Shown: one piece after another, positions 16,338 to 24,770 of the stretch
Layout: the number at the start of each line of letters is the position of its first letter
Numbering within the stretch: the stretch's first letter is position 1
NCBI GenBank assembly: GCA_021800275.1
Contig: JAJYZB010000001.1
Location: 186,001-250,000, forward strand
Direction: 5' to 3'
From: a bacterium
GTDB taxonomy: Bacteria; Vulcanimicrobiota; JABDET01
DNA length: 64,000 bases
Position numbers and translations under genes: made by a program
The notes under the pieces: generated by a model
The model's input: only the letters and a program-made list of their open reading frames with translations
Told to the model about the DNA's origin: nothing
Database searches by the model: none

Positions 16338-16628
16338 GTGAGCAAAAATAATCTTCTTGCCAGAAGCGAATTCTTTAAGCAGCAGTACAAAAAACTGCCA
16401 AAGGAGATTCAAGAAAAAGTGGATCGAGCTCTGCGAAAGCTAGCAGTGGATACGCGGTACGCTTCTTTAGAAACACACGAAGTCCATGGAGCATCAGGTT
16501 ATTACAGTAGAAAAATATATGAAGCAAAAGTGGATAACAAGTATCGCCTAACATGGGAGTACTGGGAAGACAATAAAATTTTCCTTCGAAATGTGGATAA
16601 TCACGATGAGTGCTTTAGAAATCCCTAA
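16338..16628 (+). CDS. RelE/ParE-superfamily toxin
   Basis: This 96-residue protein starts with GTG two bases after the antitoxin stop. The first half is helical (FKQQYKKLPKEIQEKVDRALRKL) and the second a beta sheet (YEAKVDNKYRLTWEYW, then IFLRNVDNHDECF). That is the RelE/YafQ/HigB-like fold of small ribosome-dependent or free mRNA nucleases. The conserved basic positions and the terminal NVDNHDE suggest an active enzyme, though the exact subfamily is not settled. Pairing with an AbrB-type antitoxin is a known exchange of partners. Confidence 0.78.
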   Translation: MSKNNLLARSEFFKQQYKKLPKEIQEKVDRALRKLAVDTRYASLETHEVHGASGYYSRKIYEAKVDNKYRLTWEYWEDNKIFLRNVDNHDECFRNP

Positions 16629-16697
16629 ACTGCAGAGGAATCTAAGAAATCTTTAAAATTTAACATTTTTTTAATCGATCTCTTTCTTCGCTCGCGT

Positions 16698-16703
16698 TAT
16701 AAT
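16698..16703 (+). promoter_or_regulatory. -10 box of the kinase-like gene
   Basis: TATAAT lies 26 bases upstream of the likely start. No good -35 match is seen at 16-18 bases, so it may need an activator or be weak. Confidence 0.4.
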
Positions 16704-16728
16704 TAAAACAAAGAAAATAAGGATGAAA

Positions 16729-17730
16729 ATGCTAGAAACAACTGTCACTAATAACGAAAATATTTCAGCCTTAGCAAGAAAGGCTTATGACCAGGCAAAA
16801 AAAGCGAAAACCTGGGAAGGGGCTAGATCCCAATTAAGAGAAGGCTTTGATGCGATTCGGGACAGCTCAGAATCATCTGACAGAGAAAAAGCTCTGGCTA
16901 ATTTAGGAATTGTTTGTGGACATAAAGCCAGCGGCAGCGAGACAGCGGCAAATATCCGATACCGCTTCATGAAAACCATTATCAGCCCTCCTCCCTCTTT
17001 TTCAGATGCCGAACACCAATCTTCTTATTCAAATTCTGACTTAACCATTGCCCACAAAGAAAAAATCGGGAACGGGGTTTGCCATACCTATAAAGTAACT
17101 CTGAAAAGCGGAGAAACAGCAGTTTGGAAACCTGTAAAAGGAGAGCCAGCAGACCGAAAAAGAAAATACATTCCACCAAAAACAGGAGCGCAGAGAGAAG
17201 AAGCTGCTTCTTATCTTGCGGAATGGATCGGAGTGTGGGCTCCAAAAGCCGTCTATGTGACAACAAAAGAAAAAAACTCTCTCATCCCCTGGAAAGAAAC
17301 GCAGCAGAAAGGCGCTTTAATTCAATGGATTGAAGGGAAAACAGCTTCCTCACTGTCAGTCAAACCCTCAGACATTCGCGAGTACTATCCTCAAAAATAT
17401 GAAGAACTCTCACTTTTTGACAATATCATTGGGAACACGGACCGCCATGACGGCAACTGGATGATTGGAAATGGAGATGTGATCCCTATTGATCACGGAT
17501 ACGCGTTTCCCGAACAAAATCTAAAACAGAGCAAAAACTATGATTTTGCGGATCAAGCCTTCACTTTATCCGAACAATCGAAAACTAAACTTGAAAATCT
17601 AATGAAACACAAAGCTGAAATCGAACAAAAATTAATTCCTCTTATTGGGGGAGCGGCTGTAAGCGCCATGTGGGAAAGAGTGAACAAAATGATCGAAACA
17701 GGAGCAGCATCCCCCTGGTGGCATACCTGA
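16729..17730 (+). CDS. Atypical kinase resembling PI3/4 kinases
   Basis: The 333-residue product starts at ATG 16729, since AAGGA (16719-16723) overlaps the alternative ATG at 16723. Residues about 110-255 show kinase landmarks: a glycine loop-like KIGNG, a lysine in AVWKPV (Lys134), a catalytic loop NTDRHDGNW (Asp238, Asn243) and a metal-binding IDHG (Asp255). The DRHxGN...ID(H/N)G order is that of phosphatidylinositol 3/4-kinase-like enzymes and not of Hanks kinases. The first 105 residues are helical and unassigned, and there is no signal peptide. The substrate could be a lipid or a protein. It has its own -10 box and stands next to a toxin-antitoxin pair. Confidence 0.7.
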   Translation: MLETTVTNNENISALARKAYDQAKKAKTWEGARSQLREGFDAIRDSSESSDREKALANLGIVCGHKASGSETAANIRYRFMKTIISPPPSFSDAEHQSSYSNSDLTIAHKEKIGNGVCHTYKVTLKSGETAVWKPVKGEPADRKRKYIPPKTGAQREEAASYLAEWIGVWAPKAVYVTTKEKNSLIPWKETQQKGALIQWIEGKTASSLSVKPSDIREYYPQKYEELSLFDNIIGNTDRHDGNWMIGNGDVIPIDHGYAFPEQNLKQSKNYDFADQAFTLSEQSKTKLENLMKHKAEIEQKLIPLIGGAAVSAMWERVNKMIETGAASPWWHT

Positions 17731-17759
17731 ACCCCACTCTAAAATGCAGATCCCAGATC

Positions 17760-19286
17760 TCACCTCATTCCCCAATAATTAGGAGCTTCTTCCACTTCAG
17801 TCAGGGAATGAGGATGAGACTCTCGAATTCCCGCCTGAGTGATTCGAATAAACTTCTTCTCTTTTAAATTTTCAATTTTTGGACAGCCTAAATAGCCCAT
17901 TCCAGATTTCAATCCCCCGATCAACTGCTGAATAATCCGATGTACTCCACCTTTATAGGGAACTTTACCTTCAATTCCTTCAGGCACAAGTTTGGATTCA
18001 GCAGTCATGTCCTGAGCATATCGATCACGAGAATACATCTTCATAGCCCCGAGACTTCCCATCCCGCGGTAAGTTTTATATCTTTCCCCGTGTTCAATAA
18101 TCACATCTCCAGGAGCCTCATCAGTTCCTGCGAACAAACTCCCAACCATCACAGAAGAAGCCCCTCCAACAAGAGCTTTTGAAATATCTCCCGAGTGATT
18201 AATTCCGCCATCACCAATAATAGGAATACGGTACTGCTTTGCGATCTGAAAGCAGTCATAAATCGCAGTAAATTGGGGAACCCCAACTCCTGCTACAATT
18301 CTGGTTGTGCAGATTGCTCCTGGACCAATCCCAACCTTTACCGCATCAGCCCCTGCTTTAATTAAATCCTCTGCTGCTGAGGCTGTCGCAACATTCCCTG
18401 CAATCACTTGAATATCAAACTGCTTTTTAATCTTTTTAACCATTCCAATAACCCCTTCAGAATGTCCGTGGGCTGTATCCACAACAATGACATCCACTTC
18501 TTTAGAAATAAGGGCTTGAACTCGATCCCAGGCATCTCCTCTAACCCCAACAGCAGCCCCTACTAAAAGTCTCCCATGGGCATCTTTAGCAGCATAAGGG
18601 TACATCGCTTTTTTTTGAATATCCTTAACTGTAATTAATCCCCTTAACCGGCCTTCTTTATCTACAATAGGAAGTTTCTCAATTTTATGCCGATGAAGAA
18701 TTTCTCGAGCTTCTTCCAGACCGGTCCCTTCTTTAGCAGTGATAAGAGGAAGAGGAGTCATTAAATTTCGAATGGGCTGATTGAAGTTTTTTTCAAACCT
18801 TAAATCGCGATTGGTGAGCATTCCTACCAGAATCCCCTGATCATCTGTCACTGGAATTCCCGAGATATGATAGAGTTCCATGTACTGCAGGGCTCGTTCA
18901 ATTGGGTCTTCAGGAGAAAGCCGAATCGGATTCCGAATCATTCCGCTCTCTGCTCGCTTCACCCTATCCACTTCTTCTACCTGCTTCTCAATGGGACTAT
19001 TGCGGTGAATAATGCCAATTCCCCCTTCACGGGCAAGAGCAATTGCCATACGGGCTTCTGTGACAGTGTCCATGGCAGATGAAATCAAAGGAATATTTAA
19101 TCTAATCTTTTGGGTCAACCAGGTTTTTGTATCTACTTCATGAGGCAGAATATCAGAATACTCCGGAATTAAAAGAATATCATCAAATGTCAGTCCCTCT
19201 TTGATCAGTCTGTCCATTCTGGCATGGCCATTTTCGAAAACTTTTGTTTTTTCAGATTCAACGATTCCGCGGCTCTTTTTTTCCAT
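17760..19286 (-). CDS. guaB: IMP dehydrogenase
   Basis: This enzyme oxidises IMP to XMP with NAD, the first committed step to GTP. The 508-residue product starts at ATG 19286 with GGAAAGG upstream; an earlier TTG (19310) is less likely. The TIM barrel opens with [15 protein letters not shown] and is interrupted by two CBS domains at about 110-225 ([15 protein letters not shown] and [11 protein letters not shown]). The catalytic cysteine lies in [11 protein letters not shown], and the flap carries [14 protein letters not shown]. The length is standard. The gene diverges from hpnA. Confidence 0.97.
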   Translation of the reverse strand: MEKKSRGIVESEKTKVFENGHARMDRLIKEGLTFDDILLIPEYSDILPHEVDTKTWLTQKIRLNIPLISSAMDTVTEARMAIALAREGGIGIIHRNSPIEKQVEEVDRVKRAESGMIRNPIRLSPEDPIERALQYMELYHISGIPVTDDQGILVGMLTNRDLRFEKNFNQPIRNLMTPLPLITAKEGTGLEEAREILHRHKIEKLPIVDKEGRLRGLITVKDIQKKAMYPYAAKDAHGRLLVGAAVGVRGDAWDRVQALISKEVDVIVVDTAHGHSEGVIGMVKKIKKQFDIQVIAGNVATASAAEDLIKAGADAVKVGIGPGAICTTRIVAGVGVPQFTAIYDCFQIAKQYRIPIIGDGGINHSGDISKALVGGASSVMVGSLFAGTDEAPGDVIIEHGERYKTYRGMGSLGAMKMYSRDRYAQDMTAESKLVPEGIEGKVPYKGGVHRIIQQLIGGLKSGMGYLGCPKIENLKEKKFIRITQAGIRESHPHSLTEVEEAPNYWGMR

Positions 19287-19423
19287 GATAGATTCCTTTC
19301 CAACCAACAAATTCCAAGAAACTTTTTCTTGATCCTTCTCTTCGTTTTAAAGGAAGATTTACCTTTCCCTATCGAATTAAAACAAAAAATTAAAATGTCT
19401 GGGGGTTTTGCAATAATAATGAA

Positions 19424-19432
19424 TGGTATTAA
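19424..19432 (+). promoter_or_regulatory. Possible promoter of the hpn operon
   Basis: TGGTATTAA is an extended -10-like sequence about 40 bases upstream of hpnA. No convincing -35 box accompanies it. Confidence 0.28.
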
Positions 19433-19472
19433 TAAACCAAACATTTATTACTCCAATGAGAAAGATTAAGTG

Positions 19473-20465
19473 ATGAAAGTTTTAGTGACAGGAGCAAGCG
19501 GATTTTTAGGAAGTCATGTTGTGCGGAAAGCGATTCAGCACGGCTTTGAAGTGCGCGCATTTGTGAGAAAATCCAGTTCTCTAAAAAACCTGGAAGGACT
19601 GCCCATTGAAATCTTCACAGGAGAGCTGAAGTCTCAAGATGATTTAACGAAAGCTCTTGCGGGATGTGAATGGCTTTTCCATCTGGCGGCCGATTACCGC
19701 TTCACCAGCATCCAGGGAAATCAACTGCTTCAAACCAATATTGAAGGGACGAAAGCTGTTTTAGCAGCAGCTAAAAATTCTAACACGAGCCGGATTGTTT
19801 ATACAAGCTCCATAGCCACCATTGGCATCCCAAAAGATGGAACTCCTGGAAATGAAAATACGACTCTAACCCGACAAGATCTTGTCGGACCCTACAAACT
19901 GAGCAAATATCTTGCAGAACAGGAAGCTTTGAAAGCGGCTGCTGCAGGCTGCCCTGTGGTCATTGTCAATCCGAGCGCTCCTGTTGGAAGTCATGACATA
20001 AAACCCACTCCCACAGGGAAATTTATCGTTGATTTTCTAAATGGAAAATTATTCGCTTACACGAATACAGGCTTAAATCTTGTGGATGCAGAAGATGTGG
20101 CTGAAGGACATATTTTAGCAGCCCAAAAGGGTAAAGTCGGAGAACGCTACATCCTTGGAAATAAAAATCTCGATTTTAAAACAATCCTGGAAATTCTGTC
20201 TTCTATCACAGGCCTCCCAGCCCCAAAATTTTGTCTGCCGCATGGCGCCATTTTATTCATGGCTTACGCCAATCATATTTTCTCAAAAAACCTATTGAAA
20301 AAAGAACCTGGAATCCCTCTGGAAGGGGTTAAACTTTCACGCAAAAAAATGTTTTTCAACCCTGAAAAAGCCCAAAAAGAACTTGGAATTCCACAGACTC
20401 CAGTGGAAGAAGCCTTGAAAAAAGCTGTGCAGTGGTATCAAGAAAATGGCTATGTCCGAAAATGA
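19473..20465 (+). CDS. hpnA: Hopanoid-associated sugar epimerase HpnA
   Basis: The 330-residue protein belongs to the extended short-chain dehydrogenase family. It has VTGASGFLGSHV (NAD-binding GxxGxxG) near the start, YTSSIATIG, and GPYKLSKYLAE with the catalytic YxxxK. The stretches NPSAPVGSHDIKPTPTG and FVRKSSSLKNLEGLPIE are typical of HpnA. The enzyme probably prepares a sugar or modifies the side chain of hopanoids; its exact reaction is not established. The start is ATG 19473 (a GTG lies directly before it). The gene overlaps hpnG by about 20 bases and heads the unit hpnA-hpnG-hpnI. Confidence 0.9.
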   Translation: MKVLVTGASGFLGSHVVRKAIQHGFEVRAFVRKSSSLKNLEGLPIEIFTGELKSQDDLTKALAGCEWLFHLAADYRFTSIQGNQLLQTNIEGTKAVLAAAKNSNTSRIVYTSSIATIGIPKDGTPGNENTTLTRQDLVGPYKLSKYLAEQEALKAAAAGCPVVIVNPSAPVGSHDIKPTPTGKFIVDFLNGKLFAYTNTGLNLVDAEDVAEGHILAAQKGKVGERYILGNKNLDFKTILEILSSITGLPAPKFCLPHGAILFMAYANHIFSKNLLKKEPGIPLEGVKLSRKKMFFNPEKAQKELGIPQTPVEEALKKAVQWYQENGYVRK

Positions 20466-21177
20466 ACCCTCTCCCATTATTGTATGCTGCGCTTCAGAGA
20501 TTGAAATAAAACCTCTTTTAAAGAACCACAAATTCGCTTTCCAATCCCATGGCGCGCCTTTCCCTCTTGCTGTTCACACGGGAAGCTGCGAGTCTGAGAA
20601 AATTTTACTTTTAATCACAGGAATAGGAAAAGCCGCCTCACTTCAATCTGGCTGGTGGATTATCCAGCAGAACCCAAAACTGATTTTAAACCTGGGCTAT
20701 GCTGGAGGACTTAAATCTTCCCTCAAGTTTGGAGACTTTATTTTTCCTTCAGAAATCAAAATCCGATCAGGGGAAAAAATGATCTGCAATAATGGGGCTG
20801 ACTTTCCCGCTCTTAAATCTTCGGGAACTTTACTGACCAGTGAAACGATCATCCAAACAAAAGAAGAAAAAACCTCTTTATCCTCTTCCGCAGATGCCGT
20901 TGACATGGAGGCCTATTATTTAGGTTTAGCGGCGCAGTCACTGCATATCCCCTTTTACTGCGTAAAAATTATCAGCGATGATGCCGCGGAAAACTTTCCC
21001 ATCGATCTTTCAAAAACTATTGTTAATGGAAGGGTCGATCCAATGAAAGTGATGGCGGCAGCAGTCAAAAAAATCTCAGGGATACTCTTTCTTATTAAAT
21101 TTAATCTTCGTTCTTCCAACCTTTCTAAAAACCTGTGCGGCTTTGTTTTTTCTGATGGAGCTGTTTTTAAGTGTTAA
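20446..21177 (+). CDS. hpnG: Hopanoid-associated nucleosidase HpnG
   Basis: This 243-residue protein has the nucleoside phosphorylase fold: ITGIGKAASLQSG, LNLGYAGGL, AVDMEAYYLG and VKIISDDA are its standard motifs. HpnG removes adenine from adenosylhopane to give the ribosyl intermediate on the way to bacteriohopanetetrol. The start may be ATG 20446 or 20452; both lie inside the end of hpnA, so translation is coupled. The last 35 residues extend past the family core. The stop overlaps the GTG start of hpnI by seven bases. Confidence 0.88.
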   Translation: MAMSENEPSPIIVCCASEIEIKPLLKNHKFAFQSHGAPFPLAVHTGSCESEKILLLITGIGKAASLQSGWWIIQQNPKLILNLGYAGGLKSSLKFGDFIFPSEIKIRSGEKMICNNGADFPALKSSGTLLTSETIIQTKEEKTSLSSSADAVDMEAYYLGLAAQSLHIPFYCVKIISDDAAENFPIDLSKTIVNGRVDPMKVMAAAVKKISGILFLIKFNLRSSNLSKNLCGFVFSDGAVFKC

Positions 21178-22340
21178 CATCGGCGCAAAACTTGTTTTTA
21201 GTCCTGTTATGCTGCTCCATTTTTTTCAACCTCTTCGGATTTTACGCGGTCCTGAGTTTTAAAAAAAATCATCCTGTTCTAAAAACACCAGACACAAAAT
21301 TTCCTCAAGCCAATCATCTCAATTCAATAGCGATTTTAATCCCATTCCACGGAAGAGAAGAAACAACCCGCAGGAATTTAGAAGCTTTTTGCAAGCAAAC
21401 TCTCCCTCCCTCTGAAATTCGATGCGGGGTAGATAATCCCAATGATTCAGCAGTCCCAGTAATAAAACAGATCCAAAAAGATTTTCCATCGGTCAACATA
21501 ACTCTGAACATCTGCTCAAGCTCAGAATACCCCAACAAAAAGATCCAAAACCTGAGCAGTTTAGCCAAAGGCGCTGAGCAAGATCTGGTCATTGCCGTGG
21601 ATCAAGATGTTTTTGTCCCCCCTGATTACCTGGAAGATATGGCAGCCCATCTTTGCAACCCTAAAACAGGGATGGTAACCTGTTTATATCGTGTCTCTGA
21701 TTCAGGGCACATAGGAGGAATTTTAGAACGCCTAGCCGTGCATTCGGATTTTTTCCCCTCTGTCTTGATCTCAGAAAAATTAGAAAAAGGATTGGGTTTT
21801 GCGTTTGGGGCGACCCTGGGTTTTAAAAAAGAAAGTTTAAAAAAAATAGGAGGATTTGAGTCTGCTGGAAATTACCTTGCAGATGATCACGAACTGGGCA
21901 GAAAAATTAAAGAGCTGAAATATAATGTGGCTCTATCAGGTGTCATTGTTGAGCACAATCCAGGAACCGAAACATTTAAAGAGTATTGGAAAAGAGGAAT
22001 AAGAGCTGCTCGCACCCACCGCATCTGCCGTCCTGGGGGGTATTTTTTAAGCCTTTTTTCACAGGGCCTTCCCTGGGGGATCATGGGTCTATGCTTCTCT
22101 TTTTCCTGGCTTTTTATCGCGGTATTCACCCTGTGGGGAATCACCAGGTTGATGACATCTGCGGCGGGCAGTCATATCCTGAGAGGAAAAAAAAGAGACA
22201 CCGCCTATTTTCTAATGCTCCCTTTTCACGAATGTCTTAAATTTGTTTTCTGGATCCTGGCTTTTACGGGAAACAAGGTGATCTGGAGCGGAAAAAGTTA
22301 CCGCGTGTTCACAAATGGAACATTCAAAGAAATATTTTAA
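21171..22340 (+). CDS. hpnI: Hopanoid glycosyltransferase HpnI
   Basis: The 389-residue protein starts with GTG inside the end of hpnG. It has an N-terminal membrane segment (about 5-30), a GT-A domain of the ceramide glucosyltransferase type (IAILIPFHGREETT, VAVDQDVF, FGATLGF, YLADDHELG) and C-terminal membrane segments. The usual QxxRW motif appears as YWKRGIRAART. HpnI adds N-acetylglucosamine to bacteriohopanetetrol, and HpnK then deacetylates it. HpnH, HpnJ and HpnK are not in the window, so the pathway must be completed elsewhere. Confidence 0.87.
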   Translation: MLTSAQNLFLVLLCCSIFFNLFGFYAVLSFKKNHPVLKTPDTKFPQANHLNSIAILIPFHGREETTRRNLEAFCKQTLPPSEIRCGVDNPNDSAVPVIKQIQKDFPSVNITLNICSSSEYPNKKIQNLSSLAKGAEQDLVIAVDQDVFVPPDYLEDMAAHLCNPKTGMVTCLYRVSDSGHIGGILERLAVHSDFFPSVLISEKLEKGLGFAFGATLGFKKESLKKIGGFESAGNYLADDHELGRKIKELKYNVALSGVIVEHNPGTETFKEYWKRGIRAARTHRICRPGGYFLSLFSQGLPWGIMGLCFSFSWLFIAVFTLWGITRLMTSAAGSHILRGKKRDTAYFLMLPFHECLKFVFWILAFTGNKVIWSGKSYRVFTNGTFKEIF

Positions 22341-22437
22341 AGAGTTTAACGAGAGGAAAATTTGCTTAAACTTGCGCATCATATACACGCCTGTCATTGG
22401 AAAAAGGTTTGATAAAAAGACTGCAGAACAATAAGTC

Positions 22438-24063
22438 ATGTTTTCTATTGGTTCGAAAGTTAGAGAAAAAAAAACACTCGTAGAATTCGAAAGAATCAGA
22501 AAGGAAAAAGTTGGAACAGCTGCTCTGGCAGCTTTTTTAGTCTACGCCCTCATTTTCTCGCTGCGAATTTTTTTAATGGAAAAAGTTTCTCTGACAGGAG
22601 ATGAAGCTTACTACTGGCTTTGGGGAAAGCATCTGGCTCTAGGCTATCATGACGATCCTCCAATGCTGGGATGGCTGCAGGCAGTTTTTACTTTTTTCTC
22701 AAACAAGGTGTTCTGGCTGAGATTCCCTTCTCTCCTCTGTTCAACCCTGGCTGGTTTTTTTTTATATCTATTCGCGCGTGATTTTTGGGGAGACACTAAA
22801 AAAGCAAGAATCACTGCTTTATTCTACTTCTTTATGCCGATTTTGGCGATTTCTTCAGTTGCCTCATTTCCAGATAATCCGCTTTTCTGCTTTTGGGCGC
22901 TGACCCTGTGGTCTGTTTGGAGATCTCTAAAAGATGATCGCTATTGGCTTCTGACAGGAGCAGCGATTGGACTTGCCGTTTTATGCAAAGCCACTTCTGC
23001 TTTTCTCGCGGTATCTTTAGCCATGTTTTTCATTTTAAATCCAAAATCAAGATTCTGGCTGACCCAAAAAAGCTTCTGGAAAGGTGTTATAATGGGCTTT
23101 CTGGTTTCCATGCCTTTCTGGATCTGGAATTTCCAACATAAATTTGAAAACATTTTTTTCCAGGCGCATGATCATCTTGGAAAAACTCCGCTCAATCCAC
23201 TTCACACTTTTTTCAACTATGCTGTTCTACAGTCCTTAAGCGTTTCTCCATTTTTGTTTGTTTTATTTTTACTCACCTTTGCAGCGCTGGTCAAAAAATC
23301 CTTATCAGGAGATTTTTCTTCGCAATTTCTGCTGTCTTTTACCCTTCCGATTCAAGGTTTTTTCCTGATCAGCTCTTTTCTAACCCATGCAGGAATTCAC
23401 TGGGCTCTTCCAGGTTATTTCCCCTTAATGGTAGCGGCTGCAGGAATGACCCAGTATAAAAAACTGCAGAAATGGGGCTTGTGGTCCTGTGTTTTCTTCA
23501 CCTTATTCTTTTCTTCCGCCATTGCTTTCCCTCAAACAACAGCCCGAACCATTCTCCCTTTTCGAACTGTCTTTCAGGGAATTGGGATCAAACGATTTCT
23601 GCACGGAAAAGACTATGAAGAACTTCTGGGATACAAAGGGTTCGCTAAAAAAGTTGGATTAATATACCAAGTAAAACAGAAAGTCTCACCGCTTTTCATA
23701 CTGACAGACTCTTATGATCTTTCCAGTATTATCCGATACTATACCGGACACTCAGCCCTCACTTTTCTCATGAATGGGAAAGGGGGACAATTTGCTCGAT
23801 GGGATAATTTCCAGGAACACAAAGGAGAGAATGCTCTCTGGTTTTCCTTGCACCCGCTTTCGCAAAATCTAATGGCTGATAAAACTCTTAAGAAAGCGTT
23901 TCGAAAAATTGGAAAAAAACAAAAATTTACCACGCACGAATCCCCTGTTACTCGCACTTTTTACTACTACTTCCTCACGCATTTGAAAAATCCAAAACCC
24001 CTTGAAAGACATCCCTCTGTCGTCCTTTTAACAAGCAGGAACTCAATTTCAAAGATGGAATAA
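22438..24063 (+). CDS. Membrane glycosyltransferase of the PMT/ArnT type (GT39/GT83)
   Basis: The 541-residue protein has about ten to twelve membrane segments and a soluble C-terminal part. The first periplasmic loop carries GDEAYYWLWGKHLALGYHDDPP, with the catalytic Asp-Glu pair typical of the family. These enzymes transfer a sugar from a polyprenyl-phosphate donor to lipid or protein outside the inner membrane. The acceptor is unknown. It follows hpnI after about 100 bases on the same strand and could modify lipid A or a hopanoid, but it has its own start region. Confidence 0.85.
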   Translation: MFSIGSKVREKKTLVEFERIRKEKVGTAALAAFLVYALIFSLRIFLMEKVSLTGDEAYYWLWGKHLALGYHDDPPMLGWLQAVFTFFSNKVFWLRFPSLLCSTLAGFFLYLFARDFWGDTKKARITALFYFFMPILAISSVASFPDNPLFCFWALTLWSVWRSLKDDRYWLLTGAAIGLAVLCKATSAFLAVSLAMFFILNPKSRFWLTQKSFWKGVIMGFLVSMPFWIWNFQHKFENIFFQAHDHLGKTPLNPLHTFFNYAVLQSLSVSPFLFVLFLLTFAALVKKSLSGDFSSQFLLSFTLPIQGFFLISSFLTHAGIHWALPGYFPLMVAAAGMTQYKKLQKWGLWSCVFFTLFFSSAIAFPQTTARTILPFRTVFQGIGIKRFLHGKDYEELLGYKGFAKKVGLIYQVKQKVSPLFILTDSYDLSSIIRYYTGHSALTFLMNGKGGQFARWDNFQEHKGENALWFSLHPLSQNLMADKTLKKAFRKIGKKQKFTTHESPVTRTFYYYFLTHLKNPKPLERHPSVVLLTSRNSISKME

Positions 24064-24146
24064 TTCGGAATAATCATGAGCTTACACTGCAGCTGATGAT
24101 GGTAAACAAAAGATACTTAAATATCCAATTGCATATGGAGGAGAAA

Positions 24147-24770
24147 ATGAAAACTAATTTCTTGCCCACAAAAATTAAATTTTTCACCCCTCTGCTGATT
24201 GCTGGCACAGGGATTTTCATTCTGGCGTCCTGCCATCCTAAAATCAATGCTCCTCCACTAAAACCTCAACTCACTCCAAAACAGATTCTTCAGGCAGACA
24301 TTATGAAAGGGAAACAATTGGTAGCTGTCAGCGGCTGCGAGGACTGCCACACCCCCTGGAAAATGGGGAAAAAGGGGATTCCTTTCCCTGAGATGAATAA
24401 AAACTTATCCGGCGCCCCTGCAGGATCAAAATCCCCAAACTTCAAGATTCCTCGCGGTTATATGGTAGGAAACCTTCTGACCCATGCTTATACAGGACCC
24501 TGGGGCACCTCATTTCCTTCTAATTTAACCCCTGACAAAACAACAGGGATTGGAAACTGGAGTTTCAAAGAATTTGAAACCGTGATACGAACGGGGAAAT
24601 ATCAAGCCCAGGGAAGTAAAAAAGGAACAGGAAGACCTTTAATGCCTCCCATGCCGTGGCAAGATTATGCTCAATTTTCCACTCGCCAGCTGCATGATAT
24701 TTACGATTATTTGATGAGCTTAAAACCTGTCAGCAATAACGTTCCACAATATGTTCCTCCTCATCATTAA
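24147..24770 (+). CDS. Cytochrome c family lipoprotein
   Basis: The 207-residue product starts at ATG 24147 behind GGAGGAGAAA; in-frame starts further upstream are ignored. The signal peptide ends in a lipobox (ILASC, Cys29), so the protein is lipid-anchored in the periplasm. One haem-binding site is seen, GCEDCHTP (Cys64, Cys67, His68). Likely axial methionines lie in the C-terminal PLMPPMPW. This matches the subunits that pass electrons from membrane alcohol or other dehydrogenases. Its stop TAA shares a base with the purL start (TAATG), so it is cotranslated with a purine gene that has no obvious link. Confidence 0.85.
   Translation: MKTNFLPTKIKFFTPLLIAGTGIFILASCHPKINAPPLKPQLTPKQILQADIMKGKQLVAVSGCEDCHTPWKMGKKGIPFPEMNKNLSGAPAGSKSPNFKIPRGYMVGNLLTHAYTGPWGTSFPSNLTPDKTTGIGNWSFKEFETVIRTGKYQAQGSKKGTGRPLMPPMPWQDYAQFSTRQLHDIYDYLMSLKPVSNNVPQYVPPHH

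Noticed and set aside
13893-17760. Integrated element at tRNA-Ser
   Set aside because: No integrase gene and no second copy of the tRNA 3' end were found in the window.
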